Positions 10,251 to 22,471 of a stretch of DNA of 64,000 bases are shown here, in pieces. The notes below the pieces were generated by a model. The model was given only the letters and a program-made list of their open reading frames with translations, was not told where the DNA came from and did not search any database. The position numbers and the translations under genes are program-made. Origin of the DNA: Aplysia californica (lineage: Eukaryota > Mollusca > Gastropoda > Aplysiida > Aplysiidae). The DNA lies in the NCBI RefSeq assembly GCF_000002075.1, contig NW_004797424.1, forward strand, positions 242,955-306,954. The letters run 5' to 3'. Numbering within the stretch: the stretch's first letter is position 1; each line of letters opens with the position of its first letter.

Positions 10251-12164
10251 ATGTCAAAATCACGTTCGTCCGAGTGTTGCATTCAGCCACTGGAGTGGTC
10301 TCTTTGTTTCTGGTGTTATTTTGATTGCATTGTTATTGCGTTAACGGGAATCCTGTTGTCTGTTGAGATCTGTTCGGTTGACAGGGATGATACTACGGTT
10401 TGTGCACAGATTAATTAAAACCTCAGGCGGTTAAGTAAAAGGAAACATAATTCAAAGGAACGTTAGCAGCTCTAACATAATTTGTTCAAAGTACAGTTGT
10501 GCTTACATGAGCCTTGATTCTCTTCAAGTTCCGATTCATTTCCTCTTTCCCTTCAAAGAGTGTGGAAGATGATGATTTGGGACGTGTTTTGTTGCAGTGC
10601 AGATGCTACTTACGTTCCCTCTCTGTGTGTGTACCTACTGACCCCCCCAAAAAACCTCTTTTACCCCTCTGGGTTTTGATGGATGTCTCTGTGGGTAAAG
10701 GGTTTTTTGGGGGGTCACTGGGTACAAAGATGTCATAGCTTGATGGACAACTTGATGTACTTTACACCACTCTCGTGCTGTGTGTTATTTTGTGAAGACG
10801 GTGGTGCATTTTATTTATTCCCCACTCTAGAGGCTTTATGGTCCAAAATTCTACTTACATTGTTCTTATGATTGAATTATATTTACACTTCCTTTACACT
10901 TACATACCCTCCATTGTTTTAGTATACATGTATTTGCCAAATATGGTTTTTATTTCATTTACTGGGAAACATATGTGGGGCGTGCTGACAAAATGAGGTA
11001 CTTCTTGGGTTTAAGCCCTCCAAGAACAAAGATATCTCTCATTTATTGCCTGAGTTTTCACAATTTATTAGTAAAAAGTCGAAGAAAATGACACCAGTTG
11101 AAATGAAAATCTACGAATTGGACGCCTGTTGATTTTCAGACAATATCTCCATGTGCAGATAGCGAGAAGTAATTCAGTTTGTGAGAACGCCTCACACACA
11201 TCTGATAGCTACAGCAAGCTGTGTGCTGTTTCTTTTGACTCTTTTCTGAACTTTTCACGTGCGGAAAGGAAAACATTTATAATCAAAATGTTCAGGTATT
11301 TAGCAGTTACTAGGAATTACAAAGGGTTTCTGGCTGAGTTAAGTTTTTGAAGGTTAGATCGAGATTCAAATGAGATTCTGTAAACAAAATACTAAAAGGC
11401 CTTTGTGTTAAAGGGTCAAAGAAAGACATCAGATATAAGTTTTGGAAGAATTTTTTGTTGTATGGAAATAAAGAATGAGTTTGTTCTGTTCAGCCTCATG
11501 GAAGGTTATTTTGATGTTTTCTCTGGCTGTGTCTTGAAGAGAAGTAAATCTGAATGTACATTTACTAGAAATATAACATTCCACCCCTCATATCCCTTGA
11601 AAAAAATGTGAGAAATCAAATGTGTAGTGGTTTAAATCTCAGTAGGATGTTGCTCATTGTTCAAATGGTGTTCCCCCAAATTACTCATCAAACGTCTGTG
11701 TGAATTACCTGAGTGGTCAATATAAGGCATACCAAAATTAGTACCAATAATGTGATCATCTATATCCTATATGAGATTGTTAAACAATGTTTTATGTGAA
11801 TATTACTTTTATATTGTGCTTTAAAAAAAAGAGATAAGTGCTGCGGAGAATATGTTCTCTTGTATGTAACAATATTTCTTCTGTTTGTGCTTGAACTTTG
11901 CTTCGTATTGAAATGATTTTTTTGGGATATTGTATTATACATTCTTTTTCTGACGTACATTTTACTATCATTACTCAATTTGTGCTCTTTTCATTGGGGG
12001 AGAGATAGGGGTTTTCTTTTCTGGTTTTCTGACATTTTACAATCTTTACTCTATTTTTGCTCTCTTTCTTTAATGAGAGATCGGGGTTTTTGTTTGGCTT
12101 CATGTTTTGCATCATGGGGAGTTTTACTTTTTTCAAAGGTTTGAGGCGGGTTTCGTAGAACGTA
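10251..12164. other. Gene-free stretch with one long hairpin
   Basis: No recognised coding sequence or repeat family apart from the hairpin at 10631-10724. Short open frames here resemble no family I know. Confidence 0.5.
10631..10724. other. Long imperfect hairpin
   Basis: Arms GTACCTACTGACCCCCCCAA... and its near reverse complement ending GGGGGGTCACTGGGTAC pair over about 33 bp around a loop of about 27 nt, with a few bulges. The size is like a primary microRNA hairpin or a short fold-back element; nothing decides between these. Confidence 0.6.
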
Positions 12165-12244
12165 TTGAGCTGCTCGGAAATATCTGAGGAGAGTAAGGTA
12201 TGTCATATATTCAGGTTACACCGACTAATTCACTCCAATACTTT

Positions 12245-12640
12245 GAGGTCATCATCATCATCCGGTGCCTTGCCAGCTGGCATGGGCGATCATGGACCTC
12301 CACTTCACTCTGTCTTGCGTTGCAGCGATGGTGTCTGTCGTTCTTGCTTCTCCCAGCCATGTTGTCAATTTGTCCAGTATCTTTTCCCTCTGTCTGCCTC
12401 TGCCTCTCTTTCCATCAAACGTGCCTGTTGTTACAATAATCTCCAATGCTTCTTTCTGCATTGTGTGTCCGAAGAACTTTGCCTGTCGCTTTTGTTATAT
12501 TTGGTCCTAAGCTGTCGTCTGCAATTTGTTTGACCAAAACTTCTTTATTTGTTTGTCTACCTTTCCATGGTACATGAGGTAGTGCACCTTCAAGTTGTCT
12601 TACTGTTCAAAAAATACATTCAGACTGTAAATTGCAGCAG
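12245..12640 (-). mobile_element. LINE 3' end fragment
   Basis: The minus strand reads as the C-terminal end of a non-LTR retrotransposon ORF. Recognisable pieces are FFGHTMQKEALEI, FDGKRGRGRQREKILDKL and ATQDRVKWRSMIAHASW, followed by a stop and a GAT-type repeat tail near 12250. It is related to the fragment at 560-850. Confidence 0.8.
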
Positions 12641-12865
12641 CATTAATTCTTTGAATGAGAGAGCACCGTATCAAAAGTTGTCCCTGATGTAAGCGACTAC
12701 TTCCTGTCCAAAAACTGGTCAGTGGGAGAGTCTAGGTCGGTCATGTTGAGTTAACACAGTGGAGGTGTTCGAGGCTGCCTCGTTGATTGATATTATTCCG
12801 TCTTCAAATGACAGCAGAAGTGAAATTGTCAGTTTTGTTACCGTGGCTAATTAATGATACCTGTA

Positions 12866-13078
<213 letters not shown>

Positions 13079-13487
13079 TGTACGTCTTTAAGAACGTAGC
13101 CAGGAGTTGTATTTTATTTTCTCATCAAACAGAGATGGCAACCTAATGGCCTCCAAAATACCGTACCTAAGAGTGGAAAGGGCCGTTTTACCCAAACCAT
13201 ACCATGACCATTACTACCAACTTTATTTCTACTCAATGCCAAATCTTTTAACAGCTCAATTTATTCACCAATATGTGACCAGTCTTAAGACTGGGAGAGC
13301 AATGACGTTGTTGTAAATGTGGTGATGAAGAAAGATGCAATAACTTTACTTGAGTACTGTAGGAGGATGCGTTCAGTACAGTGTCCCTCTATAGTTGTAT
13401 GGGGGGGGGAGAAAACAAACATGTCGCTCTACTTGTCTACGTTTACTGTGTATGCCGCAAAGTTATCTTTGTGGGGATCATTAAATG

Positions 13488-13722
13488 ATTCATCTTATCC
13501 TGTCTTCTTATTTTATCTTATCTTGTCTTCTTATTTTATCTTTTCTTGTCTTATATTATCTTATCTTGTCTTATCCTTTCTTATCTTATCATATCTCTTC
13601 TTATTTTTATCTTACCTTATATTTTATCTTATTTTATCCTATCTTAACTTATCTTAGTTTATCTTTCCTTATTTTACCTTACCTTATCTTATCTTACCTT
13701 ATCTTATCTTATCCTGCTGCTG
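13488..13722. repeat. CTTAT pentanucleotide-type array
   Basis: Imperfect TTATC/CTTAT units with TTGTC and TTTTA variants over about 235 bp. Confidence 0.9.
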
Positions 13723-13787
13723 GTTTGTCTTTTGATAGTTACGCTTCTACTACAAACTGTAGCTCAGTCTTTTTTTTTCTCTTTTCC

Positions 13788-13788
<1 letters not shown>

Positions 13789-13825
<37 letters not shown>

Positions 13826-13826
13826 A
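13789..13826. repeat. TA then TG microsatellite
   Basis: A run of TA units passes directly into a run of TG units. Confidence 0.9.
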
Positions 13827-15554
13827 TACGCCAAATGTGTTTTTCATTTTAACTTACTTTAACGTAGAGTACTTGTATTTGTAACCTTTTGCTTCTGATA
13901 CTGCTGTGATGACAGTTCTATGATAATGTCTCTTGTTGTTTTGTTGTACAGAGTTCTTTGATGAGATGATTGCTGTACTTCTCAAGTTGGTCATAAACGA
14001 GAGAATTGTTGTAATAGGTTCATCGTTATTTTGTTATTATAGAGAGAAGAAAAAGTTAGGGTGTCCAAAAGACAATTTACTTGACCTCATACCATTCCTC
14101 ACTCTGACATCTTTTCTAACTAATGGAAAGCTTTCCATATTATGTGTTCGCTCTTGCCATAAGGCCGGCAAATCCCAGCAGAATAAATGTTACAAGAGAA
14201 GTGAAAAAAACGTTTTTGGTTTCAAGCAGCATCCTGGCAGCTTTATTTCTCGCATTTTACGATCATTTTTAGTCAAAATTCTGACCTGTCTTTGCTTGAG
14301 CGTGTGTATGAAATGGATGATTCGTATAAATTCGTAGAATAAAAAAGAAAAGAAGATTATTTGTGGGTTGGCGGGTATTACCACAAGGCGGGTGACGATA
14401 TGCTGCTCAGATCAAATCACACGGTTCTGTCAACCGGCACAGGTTTACTCGTCTTCCTGGTTTTATGTGGATCCATCAAAGCAAATGTTTCTGGCTTTTT
14501 CCAAAAACTGCTCAGTGTGTTTTTTTTGTGGATTTTTTTTTATCAGTTGGCCAATGATGTCAACTCTTCTGTTTCTCTATTCTAAGATCCTAGTTTGATC
14601 AGATTGCTGTTACTTTATAAAAATCTGTTTGTGCCTTTGTTGGTGCCTTTACTTTCTACATTTAAGTTTTTCTTCAAGGTTTCTGCTGAGCAAGAAGGAA
14701 ATTCTGTTTAGAAAGACAGTGAAAAACAAAAAAGCATTGTGCTTTGCTCGAGTCTAGTGTGAGAAAATTGTGTACTACGTCATACGACATGTAAATTACT
14801 GAGACTGATACCACCTATGCCTAGTGTACATTCATGAATGCAAGATTAACTCTTTTAATTTGTGGCTTTGCAGTTTAACTCTTTTTCATTTTCAAACCTC
14901 AGTTTTGTGAACATTGCGCCATACCTCCCCTGATATGTCCTCACAAATCTACGACTCATTGCACTGAGTGAAGTAAACTTTTAAACCATTTTAAGTTCTT
15001 GACCTTTTACGTGATGATACCAATATTATTTTCCTATGATCAAATTCCAATTCCAAAAAGTGACTCATGTGTTGAGTTGCGACTCATTCCTCGATCTTGG
15101 AATAACGGTGTCCACAGTTTTTTCGAGCATAAATAGAATATCATGACAGTACTCGATGTCTTTGTTGGCATTGATTGTTTGATATTTTATCATGTGAAAG
15201 GTTTTCCGTACGGCGTTCGACCGAGGGAAAGATGCTCAAGATCTGAACATAAATTATTGTTGTATTTGTAAAAGAGAGCCAACAAGACCTGGGGTACCGT
15301 CGTGCCACAGTTGTTATTTTACCACCAGGATTGTCTCGATGCATGTTCCAAGTCTCACGGACCAAGTTTGATTACTTACAAACTCCTCGGTAGTTGAAAT
15401 CCTTTCTCAGAACTGTCCAACCTGTGATGTTGACTTTGTTCAACAACGTAACACATTCCATCTTTACAAATAAAGGCGAAAAGTAAATTAAAAATTTATA
15501 TATAACATTGTAACAATTTTTTAAAATTTGTACGTTCTGTCTCAAGTGAAGGTG
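13827..15554. other. Stretch with no recognised feature
   Basis: No gene, RNA or named repeat is recognised. The longest plus frame (13933-14337) shows no family motif and is AT-rich. Confidence 0.4.
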
Positions 15555-15790
15555 TTAACATCAGTGTCTGTGGTGTAGTGTTTAGGGGGCTTTATCGTCA
15601 CTTGTAGGAGACCTGAGTTCGATTCCAGAGCGGAGAGAATTTTTATTGAGTGTCTCGGTCTTTATGCTAGGATGTTCTATCCCTCTCAACATGGGTTGAA
15701 AGGGTCAAAGCCCCACCTCCTAAATGATCTAAATTGTGTTGCTGGGGGCGTAAAAGAACCACACCCTACTATATTAATTTTTAAAAAGGT
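15555..15790 (+). mobile_element. tRNA-derived SINE family B, copy 1
   Basis: The head TGTGGTGTAGTGTTTAG resembles a pol III A box and GAGTTCGATTCC a B box. The body (GAGTGTCTCGGTCTTTATGC, CCCACCTCCTAAATGATCTA) matches the copy at 17607. Confidence 0.72.
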
Positions 15791-15910
15791 TGACATTTAC
15801 CATGGAATCCATCTGTTTGTTTTCATGGTCACAAAACAAGGGCGAAGCTTTGACTTTGTTAGTTCAGTAACAACAAAGCGGTGGCGACACAACCTCATTG
15901 TGACCGTTTG

Positions 15911-16850
15911 AAAATTATCAGATTAAAATTGCATCATGAAAGAGATTCTGATTTTTTTCCCAAAAAAAATTTAAACAATACGAATACAAGGCATTTTTTT
16001 CTTCTCCAATTTAACCTGATTAATAAAAAAAATTCCTAGGTCGGAATCGAGACGAACAGTCATATTTCATGAAACTCGTCTGGCGTCCCCGAGACAAGCA
16101 GTGATTCAGCTTGTTGTGTTCCCTGTAAACATTTATACACTTTATCACTCCTAATACTGTAGCCTAGAGCAAGAAAAAATCAAGCTTAATAATCCCTACT
16201 CCAGAGTTTATTATATCTATTTAGTCCAGCAGTAGTCTATAGACGTGTACAGATATGGCAATGATGTGTAATTTTTTTCTAATAAATCAAAAAATACTCT
16301 GAAATTGTTGGATGAAGAAAAAGATAATTTTGTGAATGTTGTTGCTATATATAAAATATATATGACATATATAAATGTTTTACTACATACCATGAGCTAT
16401 TTTAACAACTGTTTTCTTGATTCAATTATATCAGTGGTATATATTTCTCTTCGAAATAAAGATCACAATCTTCTATTTTTTGTGGTTATGGTTATTGTTT
16501 CTTTGCCTATATAGAGACCAAAGTGACTTTCACTTTCCGTCCTGCGTTCCAGACGTGAGGACGGGGAGCTCAAAACCCTAAACAAAAAGAAAGTGGACCC
16601 GAGTTCTCAGTCCAGATGGGTTTCTATGTATTCTTTGTCTCTCTTGACACACAATTGCTTTTAAAAAGTATTTTTTTGTTTTGGGAAAACTTTATATATA
16701 TATTAAAAAATTCCCAGTATTTACCGAAGTCCTCCTTATGATTTGAGCAAAACTGAAAACATCTCAATAGCTGGATGTTCTGTACATAAAACCAAACCTT
16801 GCTATAGTAAGGATACAAAATGAGTAAGAGACAGTTTTACATCCAGTAAC
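15911..16850. other. Stretch with no recognised feature
   Basis: AT-rich sequence with short TATA runs near 16345-16375. No coding sequence or repeat relationship noticed. Confidence 0.4.
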
Positions 16851-16855
16851 TAGAA

Positions 16856-17000
16856 ACCTGGCTCTGGTGTGGTTTGTGCCTGCTTTCCTGTTCAACATCC
16901 ATCGTCCTTCTCCCTCCTTCTTTTCTTTGTAACACCTCTAATCTTCTCTAGTAACACCTCTAATCTTCGGCATTTATAAGACCCTTTTGTGTTGTGAGAG
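16856..17000 (+). repeat. Common short repeat (GCAAGTGCCGTAAAAC family), partial
   Basis: Matches other copies through TCTGGTGTGGTTTG, a C/T-rich middle and TAACACCTCTAATCTTCGGC. Part of the middle is duplicated and the tail is poor. Confidence 0.6.
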
Positions 17001-17102
17001 CCATAATGACAGGCTAAAACTAAAAAAGAAGTGGACAAGAGGGTAACACTTTGGGGGTCTCTCATCTGGGGGTCTCCAAGTTTCCAATTACCAGCCTCTG
17101 TA

Positions 17103-17250
17103 ATGTCGCTACCTCGTTGCTTTCTTGTCCTATCTCCATTTTTAATAACTGTGAAAACAGTTCATAACAAAGAGTGAGCTTAAGAAGAAGTCACATTTTC
17201 ACTGTTTAAAAAAAAATGGAGTTACGACAAGAAAGCGCTGAGGTCGTGAT
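17103..17250 (-). mobile_element. Fold-back MITE family D, copy 2
   Basis: Same arms as 8764-8916 but with the centre inverted (AACAAAGAGTGAGCTTAAGAAG here, CTTCTTAAGCTCACTCTTTG there). The arm CGCTACCTCGTTGCTTTCTTG pairs with CAAGAAAGCGCTGAGGTCG. Confidence 0.75.
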
Positions 17251-17580
17251 CTGTTGAGCTTGCTACCAAAAGGTTGGAGATTCGAACGATGTCAGGGGTC
17301 CAATGTTGTGTCCTTGGGAAGGGCACTTACACAACTTTTCCTCACTTGATCCAAGTGAAAAGAGTATCCGCCTTTAGACTGCAAAAGATTTTATGCGTGT
17401 CAGTTTGTTAGAGTTTGAGCGCTTAAATCGGCTGCTTGCAGTGTATGCTTCCCGGGTAGCTGGGAATGTTGCTGAGTGTTTAAGGATCTGCCGGGGAAAT
17501 AATTTAGGTTTCAAAACCCATAGAGCTTGCTGTTGAGCGGAGATATATGCTGTACAAATGCTGTTTATTATTCATTATAA
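17251..17580 (+). mobile_element. tRNA-derived SINE family E, copy 1
   Basis: B-box-like GGAGATTCGAACGATG, then GTCCTTGGGAAGGGCACTTA and CTTTTCCTCACTTGATCCAA. The end, GAGCTTGCTGTTGAGCGGAG...GTACAAATGCTGTTTATTAT, matches the copy at 57648. It begins where MITE D ends. Confidence 0.72.
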
Positions 17581-17606
17581 TTATAGTTAGCCTCATTGGA
17601 GTGTTC

Positions 17607-17830
17607 ACATCATGGTCTGTGGTGTAGCAGTTAGATGCTTTGTTGTCGCACACAGGAGACTTGAGTTTGATTCCCCAATGGGAGGACATTTTAATTGAGT
17701 ATCTCGATCTTTTGGCTAGGATGTTGTATTCTTCTTAGCCAGTGTCGGCCCTGACATTAACAAGCAGGGTCAGAAGCCCACCCTCTGAATGATCTAATCG
17801 TGTAAATGGGGTGTAAAAAACACTTTGTGA
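17607..17830 (+). mobile_element. tRNA-derived SINE family B, copy 2
   Basis: Contains GGTCTGTGGTGTAGCAGTTAG and GACTTGAGTTTGATTCC (A- and B-box-like), then TTGAGTATCTCGATCTTTTG and CCCACCCTCTGAATGATCTA as in copy 1. Confidence 0.75.
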
Positions 17831-17960
17831 GGCATCCTGGTGAAATTAGGCGCTTGTCAAAATATTGAAATTGTAGAAAACGGCATTTTTTCTTCCGTTT
17901 GAAGGGGGAAAAAATTTTTGATCTAAAATATTGAATAGAAGAATCAGAGAGATGTCTTTT
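17818..17960 (+). mobile_element. MITE family C, left-end fragment
   Basis: TGAGGCATCCTGGTGAAATTAGGCGCTTGTC matches the left end at 62262; the right half is missing. It lies directly after the SINE. Confidence 0.55.
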
Positions 17961-18644
17961 TGTGTTGAATTTGAAGCAATATTACTTATAACTTGTATTT
18001 ATAGTTACAAATAGTATTACCTATAACTTGTAAAAGTGGACACACGTGACATTTCGAAGCTTCCATTTACTCTCTTTTTCAGAATCACATGCCAATAGTG
18101 TCTCTGTCTTTAACGCAAGACCAAATTTAAGAATATATGAATAAAAAATCAGTAGGCCTTTTTACTGTGCTGCAAGTCACAATTTAGAAATTTGTAAGAG
18201 ATAATACAAATGCAAGCATTGTTCACATTTAAACTTTTTTTTTAACCATAGTAAATATTATTTTATATATATTGATGTGGGTAAAAATACGGTCATACAA
18301 CACGCCTATGAACACACAGTGGACATTCTGATAGAAAGATATTCAATTTATTATTGCAGTCATTGATCGCACATCACAAAAACATTTATGATTTAAAAAA
18401 ACAAAAACAAGTGAGGGAAAAGTGTTATTGGTTATATATTTTTTTCTTGTACTTTGCACTGATCACATACATAAAAGCTTCCTTGACAAAGCTAAAGTTC
18501 ACAAAGGACTTGACTACAAAAATGTGTCTGTGAAGTGAAGCCATCGCGCTGTGAGATTCCATGTACGTGTTGGAGATCACTGGGAAAAAAATATAGCACA
18601 GCAAAAGTCCAGGACCACAAGATTTTATACAATATAGTCTGGCA

Positions 18645-18940
18645 CACACACAGTGAAACACACACACAGTGAAACACACACACAGTGAAACACACATATG
18701 ATGACACACACACAAAGTGAAACATACACATAGTGAAACACGCACATGGTGAAACACACACACACACACAGTGAAACACACACACACAGTGAAACACACA
18801 CATGGTGACACACGCACATAGTGAAACATACACATAGTGAAACACGCACATGGTGAAACATAAACACAAACAGTGAAATACACATAATGAAATACACAAA
18901 ATGATGCAAACACACACACACAGTGAAACACACATACTGA
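18645..18940. repeat. Irregular CA-rich minisatellite
   Basis: Units of about 15-18 bp of the form AGTGAAACACACACAC with CACGCACATGG variants. Three overlapping cysteine-rich minus-strand frames are by-products of the repeat. Confidence 0.92.
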
Positions 18941-20787
18941 ACAGGTTTTCAGGTCTGTACATGATCAAGCAAGTGGTCTTAATTACTGTATAATTTCACC
19001 GTTGGACAGAACAAAACTGAACAAGCTCTTGAATCAGAAAGCTGACAATAACACAAAAACTATCAGTCGGTGCGTAACAACTGCAAAGTAATCATACAGA
19101 AAACATAGCAACATTCCTTTGCCTGAAATATAAATAAAAACCAAAAAACTTTCACCAAATATTTTACATTCATTCCGTCTCGGTATAAAAAAGTTTGCAG
19201 GTACTCTGATATGGTTCACTCTCTCTACTTCTTGTTCAATGCTTCTGAACATAACCTAATACAGTGGCCACAACGCTGGAAAACTCAATCTCTCTTAGCA
19301 ATTAACTCACTAAGGATTCGCATTCTGGTCATTTGACAAAGCTTGAAGACACGCTGTTATGGGACATTAAAAAAAAAAAGAGAACAACTTCCGTATTCAC
19401 ACTGATTTTTCAATTCCGTTTTCTATTGAAACTTAAAATGCAGGCAACAATATTCATACAATGAGATAGGGTAAATTCTTGTTTCTGGTTTGTGTATAAT
19501 GGTTTAGAATAGGCCACAACATTGTCTGTTGCCTTGTAGGACAAATATGTCCGTGACGTCCTCGAGTTAATTCTGTGACTTCAAACTCTGACACATGGTG
19601 CGGCCTACATTTTCCAAGATGGCAGGAACACGAAAAGTGGTATTGTCAAAAAGTATCACAGACTAAAAACATCACATAAAATGGAAATGGTTAGATCTAT
19701 AAAGAAGAATAAACAGTGCGGAACATTCAGGAATTATGAAAATCTTAAGACATTTGGAAAAATAGAATGCATACATTCATTCTACAATTAGTTCTCGAAT
19801 ATCCATGGGAAAGTATGAGGACTTCTGGCTGCACCAAAAGTCACCTCAATGATCTGTGATGAAAACATCTGCCAATCAAAGATTTTAAAAGACAAAGAAG
19901 AAAAAAACCGAAAGAAATGTGATATCTAGAGGTGAAAAAAATGTTGATCATCTAACTTATTCTACCCCAGAGCTCTGTCTGACTGTCTGTACCAACAAGC
20001 TGGTAACCTTTATCTACTGTCACCATAAACAAGTTCAAATGCATGCTTTCGGAATTGGACATAAATGCGACATTGACTTTTCAACATATGAGAGGGGTGC
20101 TAACAAAATGATTAATTTTTAGATTTTATCGCCATGGACATAGATAAGTCAAATTTATAGCTAAAAGTTGAACAATTTATGAGTATATAATGATAAAAGA
20201 CATGTCTAAATTAAAGAAAATGGCATCAGCGAAAAAATCCGCAAATTTGACCCATGTGCCGATTTTTTACCAAACTCTCCATTTGCGGTTTCCGAGAAGT
20301 AACTCATTTTGTCAGCACAACTCACGTACTTCCTTCCCTCACCCACCGTCATCGTTACAAATCATGCTCAGCATGTGCTAGAATAGATGCAGGGATCACA
20401 GTGAAAATTTCTCCCAACTCCTAAACCTTGACGATTGATCAGATAGACTTCCGTAAATATTGTGCACCCACTCTCCCCCCTTTTCCACATCAGTTTAAAA
20501 TGCAAAATGAACAAAAATATAGACACATTTCACTTACTTTCCTAACCCTAACCCTTACAGCCTAACTCAGGCTACTCATGGCATATGTGGACTGACTTAA
20601 GACCGGGAAAAACGACCGTCAGTGCGGATTTTGGGAAGTTCTTGCAACCGCGGAAAATAGCCGGATCCGCGGGAAAACTGTAATCCCTGTAAATGTGAGA
20701 AACTGTTCTGTCAATGGTGCGGCAAGATTTAACCGTAATCATTGACTTTTTATGATTCGAATGCTTTGCTTGGCAGAGCAATAGCCT
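18941..20787. other. Stretch with no recognised gene
   Basis: No coding exon, LINE or SINE recognised. There is a short CCTAACCCTAACCCTT at 20541, only about two telomere-like units. This could be distal 3' transcript of the sphingomyelinase gene, but a nearer signal exists at 21381-21386. Confidence 0.4.
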
Positions 20788-20996
20788 TTAGTACTAATAA
20801 ACGCGAGTAAGGTGCAAGAAAAGAATACAAAAAAATTTTAATAGGGGGAAGGTGCAAGTATCATTGATTTATGACTGGAGGGAGGGGGAGTGCATCTAGT
20901 CTAATCTAGTAAACTGGTACCTGCACATGGTGAATGTTGAGAACTACTGTAGTTCTTTGCTTGCACCTTACTCACGTTTATTTAATTAATAGTACA
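20788..20996. mobile_element. Inverted-repeat element, about 210 bp
   Basis: AGTACTAATAAACGCGAGTAAGGTGCAAG near 20793 is repeated in reverse complement near 20957-20994 (CTTGCACCTTACTCACGTTTATT...TAGTAC). Arms of about 30 bp frame a non-coding centre. Only one copy seen. Confidence 0.55.
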
Positions 20997-21317
20997 AAAA
21001 AAGGACTAGATATATTCCTGGGTCAAAAAGACAAACAAAAAAACAAAACAAAACAACCAAAAATCCCAGACAACTCTGGAAGAACTGCAAAAATAAGGAA
21101 TAAAACTCTGAGTAGAAAGTCAAGGTGAGAAAATGTTGATTGAATCGCTTTTGTACCCGAGTGTTTGAATGAAGCTACTCGCAGAGACAAATCCTTGACT
21201 TGTCTGTGAACAGCTGACGAGTGGAATGATGGGAGACCTGGGGGTCATCTGGTGCACACACATGTGAAGACAACAGGGGTACGAACGACAGCAGACGCTT
21301 TTCTTTCTTTTCTTTTT

Positions 21318-21575
21318 TTTCTCTCCAAATTTTGAGTTCAAATCTCAAGAAGGTTTAAAGGCACAATATATTAAATTTGATTTATTTTTCTTTTTTCTTT
21401 CTTTCTTTCTTTTTTTTTTTTCTTCAAATTTTGAGTTCAAATCTCATGAAGATTTAAAGGCACAATATATTAAATTTGATTTTTTTTTTCTTTCTTTCTT
21501 TTTTTAGTTTTTTTTTCTCCAAATTTCGAGTTCAAAGCTCTAGAGGGTTCAAAAGCACATTAATTTTTTTGGGGT
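21318..21575 (-). repeat. Three tandem copies of a ~110-bp unit with T-rich spacers
   Basis: CCAAATTTTGAGTTCAAATC and TTTAAAGGCACAATATATTA recur at about 21327, 21425 and, more diverged, 21520, separated by T/C-rich runs. The first spacer holds TTTATT (21381-21386), which is AATAAA on the minus strand. Confidence 0.8.
21381..21386 (-). terminator. Candidate polyadenylation signal for the sphingomyelinase gene
   Basis: Forward TTTATT, AATAAA on the coding strand, about 1.1 kb past the stop. It is the nearest such hexamer I see; use is not proven. Confidence 0.35.
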
Positions 21576-21949
21576 TTTTTTTCTTTTTTTCCTAGGAAGT
21601 ATTGGCCCAACACAAAGCAAGGAGTCCGAAAACCTAATGAAAGAGCTACAGTGAACAGCAACCTTCGCACTAGAGAATGGGATGTCCATTTAACGATAAA
21701 TGACGATGAAAAAGAAAACTTACCATTTTAAAGAGAGGGGGGGAAAAAAGCAGGGACCATGCAAGAATGAACAGAGAACATTTTACTTCCTCCTTTAAGA
21801 TAAGATGTTCCAAAATTCAAAACTGTGATTTTGCAAAATCACCAAAGAAAGGCTCAGCTGTTTTTTTTCCCTCTGGTCTTTATGAGCAAATAGTACATCG
21901 ACTGCTTGGGACAAGACTCCAAAAGATGCCATTTTGAAAAGTGACATTT

Positions 21950-22384
21950 GGGTCATGACGCTGTGAAATCAGGCGCTTGTCAATTTTGGGGCAATGTGGG
22001 TGTGGTAACATCTTAAAGCTATTTTAGTTGTCTTGCTATCAGTGAAAAGAATACCCATCAATCTTGAATAGAAGTCGAGATATTTAAGATTGAAGGAGGT
22101 GGGGGTCACCTAGTTTCAGAGCTTGAATTAGCGAGACAATGGATGCCAAAGTTTGGTTATTTCAAGAGCTTCATAGCTCGTGGAAACTGAAAATTTGAAT
22201 ATTTGGTGCCTTGAGTCAAAGTTTTTCAGCAAAATCCACCCAGTAATGTGTTCTTAATTGAAAAAAAAGGTGTAGAACCCCCCCCAAAAAAAATTCAATG
22301 AAAATTGCCAGACCGGCAGAAAAATGCCAGTTTCTTCAATTTCATTATTGTTATGAGTGCCTAATTTCACCACACTGCCTCACA
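21950..22384 (-). mobile_element. MITE family C, copy 2
   Basis: Ends GACGCTGTGAAATCAGGCGC and GTGCCTAATTTCACCACAC, inverted to each other. The orientation is opposite to copies 1 and 3 by interior match. It lies about 90 bp past the sphingomyelinase stop, so probably in its 3' UTR. Confidence 0.75.
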
Positions 22385-22471
22385 TACGACAGAGTGTTAC
22401 ACAGAACAGTCTACACTCTGTGTCTATCCATCACATATTCTGTCAATCCATCATACTCTGCTGTGATTCCC

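Noticed and set aside
18425-18968. Cysteine-rich minus-strand frames
   Set aside because: Low-complexity CA-rich array; three overlapping frames are open at once, which marks a repeat, not a secreted peptide gene.
20541-20557. Interstitial telomere repeat
   Set aside because: Only about two CCCTAA units; too short to mean anything.
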